64,000 nt of DNA from Cristatella mucedo (taxonomy: Eukaryota; Bryozoa; Phylactolaemata; Cristatellidae). Location of the stretch: the NCBI GenBank assembly GCA_009760855.2, contig WPIO01000001.1:3554001-3618000 (forward strand), written 5' to 3'. Below the pieces are notes generated by a model. It worked only from the letters and a program-made list of their open reading frames with translations. It was not told the DNA's origin and did not search any database. Position 1 is the stretch's first letter. Each line of letters starts with the position of its first letter. This document shows positions 20,325 to 32,620 of the stretch, piece after piece. Both the position numbers and the translations under genes were made by a program.

Positions 20325-20610
20325 TTTCAAGTGCAACAAAGAGATAGTGAGAAACATAGCTGAGTCAAGAATACTGTCAGGAAGTGAGTAGCATGAAGTA
20401 GCAGTACGGGTTGACTGAAAAGGAAGTGCCAGAATCGGAAGCGGGAGAGAAGCGTGTCATTGTAGCCCAAGAATCGTGGAAGTTAGTCCTACAATCTGGG
20501 ACTTGCAGCAAAAAAGATTCTGCTGCTATCAGTCTGAAGCAAAAGCACTCACCGGCTCATTAATTTTCGGCAGAAGAACCGAGGTCATGACGAGGTTGAA
20601 ATTGAAAAGT
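20325..20610 (-). mobile_element. LINE family A 3' region, strongly decayed
   Basis: The reverse complement keeps the order of family A 3' blocks (GTGCAACAAAGAGA, AGCTGAGTCA, GAAGTGAGTAGCATG, then a GAAAAGGA block) seen at 800-1,000 and 62.55-62.7 kb. Heavily diverged. Confidence 0.55.
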
Positions 20611-20614
20611 AAAA

Positions 20615-22290
20615 CGACGATCACTCATAATCTGCCCCATTTTCGCTTGGTTTAAGCTCTTTAAAAACGCATGTGTGCATGAATAAAGCCCGGTCTCTCC
20701 GCGCACAAGAAGAGCACATAGATGCTCACACAATTAATGCAAAGATATTTTGCTATCCCCTGACCACCTCAATGGTTGTAGGCAGGCCTATCCTCACCTA
20801 CTACATGTATGCATGTCACCCTTGGGATAACTTGAGGCAGTGGTTCGTTGGAGTGACAGGCAGCGATGTAGCAAGCAAAACCGGCCACCAGAGCTCAGTA
20901 GTGATGGATGCAGTTAGCTTGACATCCGTCTGCTACCTTCTGGTAAAAGTCAGCAGTTGTTGCTTTAGGTATCCTATCGTCGGCTTTCCTGTTGAGTACC
21001 TAGAAAGATTTGGTTTGTGGGGCGCTAGAGAAATGTCTCACTACTAGTATTTCTTCCTAGTCAGGTCAAAGGCCAGTGCTATCTTCCTATAGCGGATATT
21101 TAGCCAATTTACTCGACAGCTTCTTCTTTTCTGTAGTCGCTACGGGCACAAGCTTAGGAAGTGTGGGCCAGCGGGTCCGGGCAATATTTGGGCCGACCCA
21201 AAAGGGGGTGTCAGACTGCTTGAGTGCCCTCTCCCCTTCAATCCAGGTAAGACCAAGATCTGGCACCTCTTAGCTGAATCCTGGCTAGGCTAATTCACGT
21301 GAGGCGGCTTGAACAAGCAAAGCGTACTTTGAGTGAGCTGGACTTATAATAATTCAATATCGGAGACAAAGTAAAGATGGTCTCAGGCCTACACATTGAA
21401 CAAGTATAAGCTTCTCTATTACCGTGCAATCAAGCAAAGCAGGGTCCATCGTAATGAGCTTGCTATTGACTTTTCTCTGACCGGTGAAAATCACCCATTA
21501 GCAGCCGCACTAATTGTGGCTGCCAGCTCTAACTGTCTTTGCATTTAGTTTTCAGCTAAGCAGAGCGTGATGTGTCGAGATTCACCTGCCCGGTGCCCTT
21601 CAGTGGTGGCCATGCCTACTAGTTGTAGCATGAAATGGATTCGTTATATCAAGAGCTGCTCCACGATCCGTGGATTAGGAGAGCGGCTGCTTGGCTCAGG
21701 CTGCTAAGGGCTGCTCAATGTCGGACGGTGCGATTATATTCTTTAAACTCTGATCTTTGTTTGCGTAAATTTTGTGTTATTAACAATTCTGCTTGGACAA
21801 GGCATTGTGTTACTGCTAAATAGTAATGTCAGACATGCCCTGCTTTCAGATCTTCTTTCTTAAAAGACATCCCAGTCCGTCTGTTGTGCACCGTAGCCAA
21901 ACGGGCCTGCTGTCACTGTAACTATACAATACTTTTACTTTTGCAGCCATCCTATGTTCGCGATCCAACGCCGCCGGCTTGCTTTTGGGGCTTGTCTCAG
22001 CTGTGGCAACAGGTGTAGGTTAGTGCAGATGCAGAATAATTATGGTGGCCTACCATATGATACCTACGATGCCTTTCGGAGAAGCTGCTTTCTCGCGGTT
22101 GATGCGTAATAGTATCATGCAGTGATACCTCAATATTAGTCGCTATAATGCATTCTGCTTTACACAGAACAGCGATAATACGGTACGGTGCCATTTTTAT
22201 TTACATATCCGGTGCATTCGCTGCTCGTAATGTCTTATCTGATTCACGAATAGGAAAGGCTGACGCTCCAAATTAGCTCTGCCATATCTC
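20615..22290. other. no recognised feature
   Basis: Open frames at 20.67-21.05 kb and 21.08-21.27 kb have no recognisable motif and no convincing splice sites. Confidence 0.35.
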
Positions 22291-22299
22291 TTCTTGAAT

Positions 22300-23165
22300 T
22301 GGCTCGAAATCTAGTTGTCATATTCTAAATCGACCTCTCGTTAGACGACCATATCAGCTCCACAGTCAAATCTGCCTATTTCCAGCTCATAACATTGCTA
22401 AAATTCGGGCTTGTTTGGATAAGGATACCACGTCCAAGTTGGTCCATGCATTCGTGCCATCCCGTCTCGACTTATGCAGCTCACTGCATACTGGCCTACC
22501 AGCATGTGCGATCAGGCGTTGGCTGCTGGTGCAAAACTCCGCAGCTAGGCTTGTCATTCGTGAGCGTCGCAGCTGCCACATTACTCCACTTCTCGCCGAC
22601 CTGCACTGGCTACCAGTCAAGCAACGAATTGACTTCGAGGTTTTGTCGCTCACTTTTAGGTCACTTCATTCTTTGGCTTCAGCCTATCTCTCAGATATAC
22701 TCCCCCATCAGGCAAAGCATCGTACCACCCGCTTTTCGGAATCCAACAGTCTGGAAATACCTCGTACAAACCTTAAATCCTTTGGAGACCGTGCATTCAG
22801 CTCGTATGCTCCCAAAGCCTGGAACTCCCTCCCAACCTGCGTCAGAACATCCCATGACCTGACCACATTTAAAAGAAACTTAAAAACACGCCTATTTAGG
22901 ACAGCATTTAGTGGGTCCCTGTCATTCGTCCTTCATGTGCTTATGCGTGCTGACACTGTGCATGCTGCCACTGACCATATTTGCATGCTGACCCTGTGCA
23001 TGTCACCGCTAACCATATTACTCATTTTGTTTGTTTATCAAGCATGATATTACTCACCATTCAATTGCATTTTCCTTTGCAGCTAATGTGAAGCACCTAG
23101 AGAGAGATTGATTTCTCTGAGGGCGATATATCAAGTGCATTTATATAATTATTATTATTATCGAT
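22300..23165 (+). mobile_element. LINE family B, 5'-truncated, best-preserved copy
   Basis: Starts in the region after the reverse transcriptase catalytic core and runs to the tail at 23,088-23,165. The frame 22,415-23,047 is open for 210 residues, with the order LDLCSSLHTGLPAC, LVQNSAARLVI, LLADLHWLPVKQRIDF, SESNSLEIPRTNLKSFGDRA and AWNSLP, the usual C-terminal succession of CR1/L2-like reverse transcriptases. The tail has AAGCACCTAGAGAGAGATTG and ends in ATT repeats. Useful as the reference for family B in this window. Confidence 0.88.
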
Positions 23166-23210
23166 GACCTTGGCGATTCAGGTTTAATTCGTTGAATTCA
23201 CTACGCTTTT

Positions 23211-23528
23211 GTGGGCTTCTTCAATCACAATTTAAGGAATATCAACGGATTATCGCCATTCACGACGCCCAGGAAAATCTTGGTTGCACTGTCTCCCAAC
23301 TTGGACATCACTAAACCTGAATTTTCCAGACCACAACCACACGACAAGCTGTCCACTTTCTCTGTAGAGCGCTCAGCGGCAAAAGCATTTGGCAACAGCT
23401 CCAACAACCGAATGAACAGCAGCTCGGCTGAGTATTCTCATGTAGACAGCCGACAAATGATTGGGTGCTTATGGGCACGAGCACAAAGCTTGGAGCACAA
23501 CGGGGATGGAGTGCATGTAACTCCATAA
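23211..23528 (+). CDS. possible exon of a tail-like protein (hypothetical)
   Basis: Open for 105 codons, polar and Ser/Asn/Pro-rich, with one tyrosine motif (SSAEYSHVDS). No splice sites strong enough to define an exon. Composition and the YxxV motif resemble the cytoplasmic tails of genes 1 and 2, but there is no clear sequence match. Could be a decayed paralogue or chance. Confidence 0.25.
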   Translation: MGFFNHNLRNINGLSPFTTPRKILVALSPNLDITKPEFSRPQPHDKLSTFSVERSAAKAFGNSSNNRMNSSSAEYSHVDSRQMIGCLWARAQSLEHNGDGVHVTP

Positions 23529-23589
23529 GTAGAGAGCAGCCTAGCAGCAGTAGCAGCAGCAGCAGCAGTCAGCAAATGTTGGGAGCCTG

Positions 23590-23920
23590 CCAGTGAGCCA
23601 AGGAGTTGGGCCTCTGCTACGCATGCATTCTGCCGCAGCTGCTTCGTTTACCGCCAGCAATCAGCAACGAAGCAGCGACTGCAATCAGCGAGGTACGGGA
23701 GCCTCCCAGGGCAGTCGCGGAGCTGAGCCTGTACATGGACGCGAGCTATCCCACTGGCGAATCCTTTGCCCCCAGTCACCAGCTGCGAGCGACATCACGT
23801 ATCGACACCACGTCGCTGTAGCCAATGTCATTCCAGCTACGTGACGACTACTCTGTCGATGAACAAGATTGAGCTTACGAACCCATATCCATTATCTACG
23901 AAGACTTAAGCAAGGGTGGG
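23590..23920 (+). pseudogene. possible remnant of a receptor cytoplasmic tail
   Basis: Frame 23,606-23,821 includes ELSLYMDASYP, similar in form to NLYVDMDT of gene 2 and NVYVDLNF of gene 1. About 60 bp later another frame has PISIIYEDL just before a stop. CAG repeats precede it. No transmembrane or CTLD exon is found nearby, so if real it is an isolated remnant. Confidence 0.3.
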
Positions 23921-23939
23921 AAGAAAATGGGATGATGGA

Positions 23940-24755
23940 GGACTGATGTAATCATGCATAGAATGCGTTATGTTTGTGTTAAGAGGTATCGCTTTTGATA
24001 GGGCAGACAAAGTTATCTAAAATATTATCCAATATTAGGAGTCATGGGAATCCATTAATTGAGGACTGGCATAGCCTATTAGATTGATGTCCATAGCAAT
24101 GATTGATTATGCTGGCGATTCATAAAGTTTTGCTTGTCATCTCATCTCAAATGATAGTATCTCGTGCATTCTCTTTCTGTAACATCGCCGAGAGGTTAAA
24201 TCTTATTTTTTGCCATCGCTTTCACCACATCGCAATCGCGTATTTATGGCGCTGCCAGATTCCTCGCGAAACTGAGTCCTGATAAAGGGGCATCAGTCGT
24301 GGGCAGGATACGCCTTGATAGCACTCAGTTGTAGCTGCATGGCGTATGGGTGAGAGATGTTAGGTGGGACCTTCGACAACTAGCCTCAAAATTATCTGAT
24401 TGAGAGTATGGCAAATTTTAAACTAGCATTTAATGTTTGTGCCAGTTTTTTTCGTAAATAAGGAGGGGCAAAGAACTGCATCTGCAGACGATAATAGTAG
24501 TTTTTCCGACATCAGCTTATGGAGTCCGTTCGATCGCATTTGCCTAAAAAGCTCGTGAGCAGGCTTGTATTCCATGCACCAAATGTGCCCAAAATCCAAA
24601 ATCAAACACTAGTGTATATGATCGTAAAGTGGTATTGGATACATCATTACAGAACATCTTTTAGACCACGTGATTTTTAGATCAACGATACAACAATTAA
24701 GTATTTAACATGCTCCAAATATAACCTTTTGAATTAGTCACCTACACTTAAAAGG
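23940..24755. other. no recognised feature
   Basis: A+T-rich sequence without an identifiable gene or repeat. Confidence 0.4.
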
Positions 24756-24759
24756 TTGG

Positions 24760-24960
24760 CACAGTTGGCTTGTTCCTACTTAGCTGAACTGTAGCACCAG
24801 GCGTGCCCCAACGTACTTTAAGAATAATAAATTAGCTGTTCCGTTATTTTCGCTTATAAACCGTTTGCAGCTCGGCTCTGCTAGGTCCTTGACGGCAAAA
24901 CTCAGTTCCGTAATTCTTAGGGAATGCCATCTTCTTTCCTGCTGCTGGCTGCTGCTCTTT
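24760..24960 (+). mobile_element. LINE family A short fragment
   Basis: AATAAATTAGCTGTTCCGTT and the following TAATTCTTAGGGAATGCC parallel 60,487-60,595 of the intact family A copy, preceded by a matching TTAGCTGAACTG block. Both ends are missing. Confidence 0.65.
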
Positions 24961-24964
24961 CCTG

Positions 24965-25675
24965 CTGCTTGGTAATCAATACTTAAAGAGCAGCTGTTTT
25001 CGAAGGCTAGCTGGTATTGGGTTTCTGTGTAAAATATTTTAATTTGTGTTTAGTAGCTCGGACTTAATCTCCTATGTCTGGGCTCGCGCTTTTAGCATTT
25101 AGTTCAACAACGCATTTTCTTCTTAACAATTAAAAAATGACTATGTATCTTTTATTTAGCTGCGACGATGCGATATAAATTACTGTGTTCTTTTAATTAA
25201 AACTGATTTAAGCTACAACGTTTTACACGGCAAAAGTATTTTTTAAAGTAAAAAACAGCCGTGTTCGAGCTCCAGATCAACAGTAACCATCATAAAATCC
25301 CAAGAACAAGGTTTATATTTCGCTAGAACATTGATTTAGAACTAAATTTATTTCTAACTACTGTAGATACGTGTCTCTTTGCATAGTTACAGTAAATTAA
25401 ATTTACAGGTCAGAGTGAAACCAAGTTGAAGTAATGAAATTTGTTGTGCTGAGACTTAAGGAGTTGTTGGCTCGGCGGAGAGAGAACAAAAGCTGGCAGG
25501 TAGACGACTGCAGACGCAAAAATTCCTGAACCATTGTACAGTGTCAATGTATGGGCACGTCATCTTCGGCAGAATGACTCACACTCTTACACAGTCATAC
25601 TTTTGCTCGAATGCGTCAGTGGCAGTTTCTGAAAGCTGCTACGATTTCCTGACAGTTAGGCCTAATCATGCTGTC
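24965..25675. other. no recognised feature
   Basis: A+T-rich, with stop codons in all frames and no motif recognised. Confidence 0.4.
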
Positions 25676-25679
25676 ATTC

Positions 25680-26560
25680 GGATTAGACGAATTGCAGAAA
25701 TACACAACAACCCACTCTAATTTGGCTAAAATCGACCAGACGTTGGCGTTACCGAGCTTAAATTTTGGGTTGGTGGTAAATTACATGTTCGATTTTATTG
25801 ATCCGCCAAATAAATTTAATATCATTGTGCGCACGCGCACTTCTGAAAATGAGCTTCAACACCGGAGGCATGTACCGCAATCCACTTTAGTTCACATCAA
25901 ATCCACCACAAATCAGCTGCGAAAAGCTCCAAAATGCTTAAAATATCAAACTAAGCTACATGAAAAATGTTCCTTGAAAATTTTGTGCGATTCCGCTCAC
26001 GTGTTCTAGACCATAAGACGACTTGAAATAGACTTCGCCGAGCTCCAGATTTTATTGCAGAGTAAAATGCGTCGTGTTGTGTGCTCACCCACGCAAAATA
26101 AAAAGGACTGTGCATACTCGCACTCTGACAATGCTCGGCAATCACCCGAAATTATCGGGAAAAATACCGCAATCCACTCTATTCCATGGCAAATCATCCT
26201 CAAATCGCTATCGCGAAGCTCTAGTTTACATTGCATATAAGACTAGGCTCCGTTTAAAGCGCACGCACAAGATTTCGCTCCATTGTGCACACGCGTTCTC
26301 ATGCAATACACTGCAATCGACTGCAACGGCCCAGTCCCATACCCCAATCCGCCGAAATCTGCTGCAATCTGCCGAACAGCGACCAGAACGCGTACAGTAG
26401 AAGCTTTTATTATGATTGCACGATGCTCTACTCTTCGATTATTGTGCACTCGCATAATCTCACTGTAATTGCCTCAACCGTTCTGCAGCAATGCACTGCA
26501 ATCGACTGCAATGACCCGGGATAGTACGTCAATCCACCACAACCCGCCGCAAAGCGACCA
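25680..26560 (-). repeat. degenerate ~175-bp satellite, inverted arm
   Basis: Units built from CAATCC-, GACTGCAA- and GCACACGCGTTCT-type blocks. The arm is the reverse complement of 28,655-29,745: for example the ACGCGTACAGTAGAAGC to GCACTCGCATAATCTCAC stretch (26,389-26,463) mirrors 28,715-28,790 almost base for base. About 255 bp present in the right arm (about 29,175-29,430) is missing here near 26,003. Confidence 0.85.
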
Positions 26561-26779
26561 GAATGCGTACATTTTAGGCTCCAATAGGGAGTGCACGTTG
26601 CAGTACGGCATTGGAAGAGTACAACATGTCTAATGCTGTGCAATACTCGACAATAAATTCACAAAATGATAACGACATTTTCGGGACCTTTAAACTTGTA
26701 GAATTTCATGCACAACTATGCCATGAGAGTTAAAGCTTCCGCAACCAATTAATGGATGATCTATGATAATTTGCAATTA

Positions 26780-29770
26780 ATTGCATGATTTGCCCGAGGA
26801 TTTGCAATTGATCGGCTTTCATTGCCCGAAATTAAACTTATATATTGGGTCAAATGGAAGGAAAGCACTTTACAAAGAGTGCACTGTCACACCAGGTGTA
26901 TTTCTTTAGCTTTGCACAGCCTACGTGCGGTCGATTTGCAACGGATTGCAGAAGATTGCTGAATTGTCAAGGGCCATTTCCGTTAATTGCGATGAACTGA
27001 CCGACAGCTAGCACAAGTAATGGAATTTCCGGGAAGCATCCGAAATAGATTATATACAACACAGAGAGAAATCTTAATGGGAGCGTCATTCAGCAACTTT
27101 CTGTCTGTTTGTGTCGGTGCGTTATGGATCTCCGTATTTTCCCGGGCCGTTGCCGTCGATTGCCGAGGAACGCCCTCGATTGTACGTTCGCAATTTCTTG
27201 AAATATCGTGGTTCATTTTTTATACAGCGCCCTATACTAAGCAAGAAAAACTGGATGTTCTCCCACCAGCTTAGCGTGCAATTGTAATAGAGCGTCGCAG
27301 ATAACCGTATTTTTCCGGGTCAGTGCATTCGATTGCCACTAATTCCCCGAAATTGAGCGCGCACAATATGTTGAAAGTATCTGCGCCCAAATTGAACGTC
27401 ATTGGCATGATAATTGGAGCTCCGAACAGCCAATGCTTAGTCAATCTGAAACAGCGGTCGAAACCGGGCCATTGCCGTCGATTGCCGTGCATTGCCCTCG
27501 ATTGTGTGCTCTCGATTGTTTAAAAGGATGTGGTTGCATTTTTTATGTAGTGTACTGCAATACATAAGAAAGGTTTAAGCTTCTCTATACAACTATCGGT
27601 CCGTTACAAATGAACCGACAGTTGCAGAGAGAAGCTTGTTCGGGACTGACGTATTTTCCCGGGCTATTTGCGTCGTTTACCGTGCATTACCCGTCAATTT
27701 AACGCGCACAATGGGTGAAAAGTATGCGTGCGCACAGCTGCATGTTACGTGGACTAAGAGTTGCAGCTTCTTGCAGCTAATCTTGCCGATTTTCCACGGA
27801 TTGCGGTATCGGTCCTGGTCATTGCTGTGGATTTCCGCTCATTGCTGACAGTTAACGAGCAAGGCATCTTGAAAATGCCCCGTTTTCACTTCGAACGCAG
27901 CGCAATTTACGTGTAATGACAATTGGAGCTTCGCATTGCCAATTTCTTGCCGATTTGCCGCGAGTTATGTATTGGTCCGGACCATTGCTTTCGATTGCCA
28001 TTTACCCCTCGCGATTGTATTTCGCGATTGTTTGAAAGAATTTGATTGGACTTTTAACACGGCACGCTATGGCACGTAAGAAAAATTTGATCTTGACCCA
28101 GTCACTTTCCGATGATTTGCGATGGACTATAATGGATCGCCGTATTTGTCCGAGCCATTGCCGTCGATTGCCATGAATTTTCTAAGATTTAACGCACATA
28201 GTGGGTTAAAAGTATGTCCACGCGCATAGAGATTTTACGCGGAATGAGGATTGGAGAGTGGTGCAGCAGATTTCTCGTCGATGTGCCACGGATTGTGGTA
28301 TTGGCCCCTGCCATTGCCATCGATTGCCTAGCATTGTTGAAAATTAACGTGCAAAATAGCTAAAAGTTCTACGATTTCATTTGAGCCCAAAGAAGCGTGA
28401 ATTGCGATGACAAATGGCGCTTCGCGCAGCTGATTTGTGGTCGATTTGCCACGGATTGTAGTAGATTGCTGCTTCGAGCCGAGCCGTTGCCTTACGTAGA
28501 TTGCCATGAATTGCCCAATATTGTGTGAGCGCAATTGGTTAAAATGATGTGTTTGACTTTAACCTGTTTGCTTTGTTATATGCATTCAAAATTGGACCAT
28601 TGCGAAACCGATTTTGGGGCATTCTGCATCAGATTGCTGTTGATTACAATATTGGAACTGACCGTTGCAGTCGATTGCAGTGCATTGCTGCAGAACGGTT
28701 GAGGCAATTATAGTAAGATTATGCGAGTGCACAATAATCGAAGAGTAGAGCATCGTGCAATCAGAATAAGAGTTTCTACTATACGCGTTCTGGTCGCTGT
28801 TCGGCAGATTGCAGCGAATTTCGGCGGATTGGGGTATGGGACTGTGCCGTTGCAGTCAATTGCAATGCATTGCATGAGAACGCGTGTGCACAATGGAGCG
28901 AAATCTTGTGCGTGCACTTTGAACAGAGAGCAGTCATATATGCAATGTACATTAGAGCTTCGCGGTGGCGATTTGAGGAGGATGATTTGCCGTAGATTAG
29001 TGTGGTTTGAGGTATCTTCTTAGGTCGTTTCGGGCGATTACAGTGCATTTCCAGAGTGCGATGATGCACAATTCTTTTATTTTGCGTGAGTGTGCACACA
29101 ACGTGGTGCACTTTAACATGCAATAAAAACTGGAGCTCGGCGCAATCTATTTCTAGTTTTTTTGTGGTAGATTGGTGTGGATTGCGGTATTGGCCCGGGC
29201 TACTGCAGTTGATTGCACTGCAATGCAAGAGAACGGCCGTAGCAATACAAGCGAAATTTTTTTAATGCAATTTTTGCAGAGTTTGCTGTCATATACAATC
29301 AAAAAATGAGCTTTGCGAATCGGATTTTCTTCGTTGTATATAGGAATGCAGAAGATTGCGGTGGATTGCAGCATTGGTCCGGGCCACTGCAATTTTATTT
29401 CAGTTCGTGAGAATACGTGAACTGAATCGCGTGAAATTTTTTGAGTAAATTCAAACTGCAACTAAGCGTGATATTCTAAAGTTTTTGGAGCTTTTCGTGG
29501 CTTAATTTTGGCAGATTTGAAGGGAACTAAAGTGGATTGCGGTGGACTGTGGTATAGGCCTCCGGCGCTGAAGCTCATTTGCATCATAAGTGCATGTGCG
29601 CACAGCGACGCGAAATTTGGCAGATTGATAAAATCAAACATTTAATACAACATCAGCCCAAAACTTGAGCTTGTCGATACCAATGTCTGGTCGAGTTTAG
29701 CCTAATTCGAGTGGATTTCGGTGGATTGCGTAATTCGTCCTATAACCCTTGCCCCGTTCAGTTTAACGAG
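26780..29770 (+). repeat. degenerate ~175-bp satellite array, about 17 units
   Basis: A recurring block of the type GGCCATTGCCGTCGATTGCC recurs near 26,970, 27,141, 27,313, 27,465, 27,652, 27,812, 27,973, 28,140, 28,300, 28,475, 28,655, 28,840, 29,010, 29,190, 29,372, 29,550 and 29,725, that is every 150-190 bp. Between blocks, units differ in type. From 27.46 to 28.65 kb they seem to follow a three-unit order repeating about every 490-510 bp. Units are too diverged to be recently amplified. The small open frames here are chance products of the repeats. Confidence 0.8.
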
Positions 29771-29789
29771 GTTAGCTGCCTTCCAACTG

Positions 29790-30110
29790 CGACGTCAGAA
29801 ATCAAAACTGCAGGAGATTTGAGAGAATCTGGTGACCTAGAAATTAGCGAAACTTAGAACAGATCACTGAAGGACCGAGTACGCTGAAGGTTCCCGGATG
29901 ACTGAAGATGTTTGACATTGAAGCACTGAAATCTCCTAGTGTGATTGGACCTAAACTTCAATATCATTACAGTGCATTAGAATTTTGTACAGATAGATTG
30001 ATGTTCACTTATAGGCACTTATGAAGAGCTTGATGATCACTAGAATAAAGAGATGCTGCCGAGATGTCCGCCAGAGGAGAAACCAAGTCAATATTCTGTT
30101 AGAAGGTCTT
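29790..30110. other. no recognised feature
   Basis: Unique-looking sequence after the satellite array; no gene or repeat identified. Confidence 0.4.
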
Positions 30111-30112
30111 CT

Positions 30113-30255
30113 TGCTGGTTTGGCCTAGCGGTTAAGGTACTCGCCCTGACCAAGGTCTGACTGAGATCGTGGGCTCGAGCCCCGAGGCATATGTGAAGCG
30201 CCTGAATAGATATTAAGTTCTCTTGGGGCGATACATAAATGAATTGTATTTATTC
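30113..30255 (+). mobile_element. tRNA-derived SINE I
   Basis: The head has an A-box-like TGGCCTAGCGGTTAAGG and a B-box-like GGGCTCGAGCCCC at tRNA spacing, so it is tRNA-derived with an RNA polymerase III promoter. The tail (GAAGCGCCTGAATAGATATT, GTTCTCTTGGGGCGATA, AAATGAATT) matches the 3' end of LINE family B, its likely source of reverse transcriptase. Other copies: 52.43 kb, 57.79 kb, and 43.98 kb (minus strand). Confidence 0.85.
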
Positions 30256-31100
30256 ATACTCTAACGGAATGGCAGACTTAGTGGAGTTTTACTCCAATAC
30301 ATAACTGAAGCCTTATTGCTAGTTTTGATATACTAATGTAAGAGTTTATTTGGTTTGCCACTATTTGTGTAAGCGTCTTTAACAGAGCCACAAAATGGAC
30401 GCTATGCGAATGTTGCTTGGTTTTTTTATGGTCTAGCTTCGACTTCGCAGTGCAGGGCCTGACAACAGCTTATTTAAGGGATGCAGTGATAGGATGCTCA
30501 AGATTAAGTATAAAATTGTACGCGCTCATAACTGAATCAACGTGGCCGAGTTACTTTGTGTGCTGGCTACTTTGCTTATTGGGAACATCTTTTATATGGT
30601 ACCATCACATTGCGACGTTCATGTTTCTCACTTAAAAAATGAAGGAAGCTGTTTTAAACAGCAGGTCCAGCGTCAAATATATAAATTTAAATATAATTCA
30701 TTAGTATGGAGCTTTGGAAGAACATAATCTTTATCCAAAGGCTTTACATGTGCTTTAGGACTCGAGCTCACGACTCTGGTCGTTAAAGGTTAGCATTTTT
30801 ACCCTTGGGTAATACTCCTATTTGGAGACCGGCTTGCAAATGTGTTTCCATCGTGCAATTGTGTTGGGATAACAACCATATTTCCATCGTGTCTCTTTTC
30901 TACAATTAGCCGAGGTGGCAACAATGTGAGCTAGGCTCAACCTGATAATAGTCCAAAAGCGGCTACAAGAATGGTATTATTCGAAAGCACGTACTTAGTT
31001 TAATTCCGTGTAATTCAGTCCCTGAAGCATCAGGCTAGTTAGCAATTCTTTTAATCTCTAACCGAACTTTACAGTACGGAAATTTAGCTATGTATTACAC
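30256..31100. other. no gene; possible SINE II fragment near 30,745-30,825
   Basis: GGACTCGAGCTCACGACTC at 30,757 resembles the reverse complement of the SINE II B-box region. The remainder is unassigned. Confidence 0.4.
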
Positions 31101-31101
<1 letters not shown>

Positions 31102-31152
<51 letters not shown>

Positions 31153-31153
31153 A

Positions 31154-31228
<75 letters not shown>
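31102..31228. repeat. TA microsatellite followed by GA repeat
   Basis: About 100 bp of TA dinucleotides with a few GT and GTA breaks, then about 25 bp of GA. It produces Ile/Tyr frames that are not genes. Confidence 0.95.
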
Positions 31229-31229
<1 letters not shown>

Positions 31230-31230
<1 letters not shown>

Positions 31231-32450
31231 AGAGAGACGTGCACATAGATATTTGGCTGTATTTCTGCGCTCATGTTTTTCATGTACATACACATTTTAG
31301 CACAGTGCCTGGAAGCTGCCTGATAAATTTATCCGATGCCATCATCATCATCATTTACCAATGCTAAACTTACCCTCGGCATCTAGCTCATCGTCTCCAA
31401 GCTAGGCACAATTTCCCTGACGAGTTGCTTCCGCCGCCGCCGCCACGTCTTCCCCGCGTTGAGGCCATCTCATTAACAGCCAGCTCACCCTCCTCTTTTA
31501 ACTCTCAAAGACACACCCACATGCTCTAAAAAATATTGCTGAGACAGCTTAATGTCGTGAAAAGTTAACAGCATGTACGCTCGATGTAACGACACTTTTT
31601 GACGCCCATGCACATTGGAAGCCATTTTCGGTGAAAGTAAAACCGTGAAGAAACAAGAGCAGCAACTCTCGCACAGCTAACTTGAATTCTGTTAGCTTGA
31701 AAATTCCATAGAGTTCACTCGTACGCACAAATTATTCTGCAATACCTTTTTACGAGCTAAATTAACCACTGCAATAGCATTATCTGGTAATCGTACAAAG
31801 ATAAGCTTCGCAGCGAAATGCTACAGGCTTGTGCGAGAGGTCTTTGCTTATTGCAACTATCAAACAACATCCTCAGCATCCTCCTCCACCTTGACCCTTA
31901 GGAACTGCTTGTATCATATAATAGGATGTATAATATCATAGGATGCATAATATAATTTATGCTAATACTAGAGATTTATCTTCACGGAGCTGAATTCAGT
32001 TCTAGACACTTACTTGTTTGAAATTAAAATTCGTCACTTGATTAGTAATAGAATGCACAACTTCAGAACGCGCAGGCGCATGTAAAGCATTTCGCACGAG
32101 CGTTGCGAATGCTATGAGAGTATAAAATGGTTTTCAAATTCTTTTTAAATAGTTGAAGTGAGAGGATGCGATGATGATGACCGTTTGAAGTGTGGGAAAT
32201 TGAAGCGCTTCCTCCTCCGAAGGTTTGGGTTGGCTAGAGAGGCTGCTAGCGAGTTGATTCCGAGGAGCCGGTTCTACGATGGAAAGGCTGGAGGAGGGGG
32301 CGGGGCGGGAGTAAGCATTCAGATATGTACACCGATGTAATATAAAGTGGACACAAAAGCTAGTGAATAGCCATGATACCCATCCACTGCGACGATGAGT
32401 AGCCAGTGCAGATTAGTGAACAGTGGTGTCACATGGCAGTTAAAGCGTTA
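31230..32450. other. no recognised feature
   Basis: Contains short CATCAT and CCGCCGCCG runs near 31,340 and 31,430 and no identifiable gene. Confidence 0.4.
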
Positions 32451-32454
32451 TAAA

Positions 32455-32620
32455 GGCTAACAGATTCAAAAGCATCATTTATGTAGCAGCAGAAGAGTCT
32501 TGATGGATATCGCCAGCGTTAGCATTGGGCAACACATGATCGCCCAATTAAGGACTCGAGCCCACGATCTGCACCGTGAAGAGCGAGCACCTTACCCAGG
32601 GCCAAGACCCAGGGATCTAG
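32455..32620 (-). mobile_element. tRNA-derived SINE II
   Basis: On the minus strand: an A-box-like region, a GATCGTGGGCTCGAGTCC B-box-like block, then the characteristic ATTGCCCA and GCCATTAAG-like downstream blocks in diverged form. Better copies are at 38.05-38.2 kb (minus) and 42.0-42.1 kb (plus). Confidence 0.65.

Noticed and set aside
26243-29461. Several 60-150 codon frames with similar proteins on opposite strands
   Set aside because: They arise from the inverted satellite arms and share the repeat units; no codon bias or domain.
30113-30190. A functional tRNA gene
   Set aside because: The boxes are tRNA-like, but the acceptor stem does not pair well and the unit recurs with a LINE-like tail, so it is a SINE.
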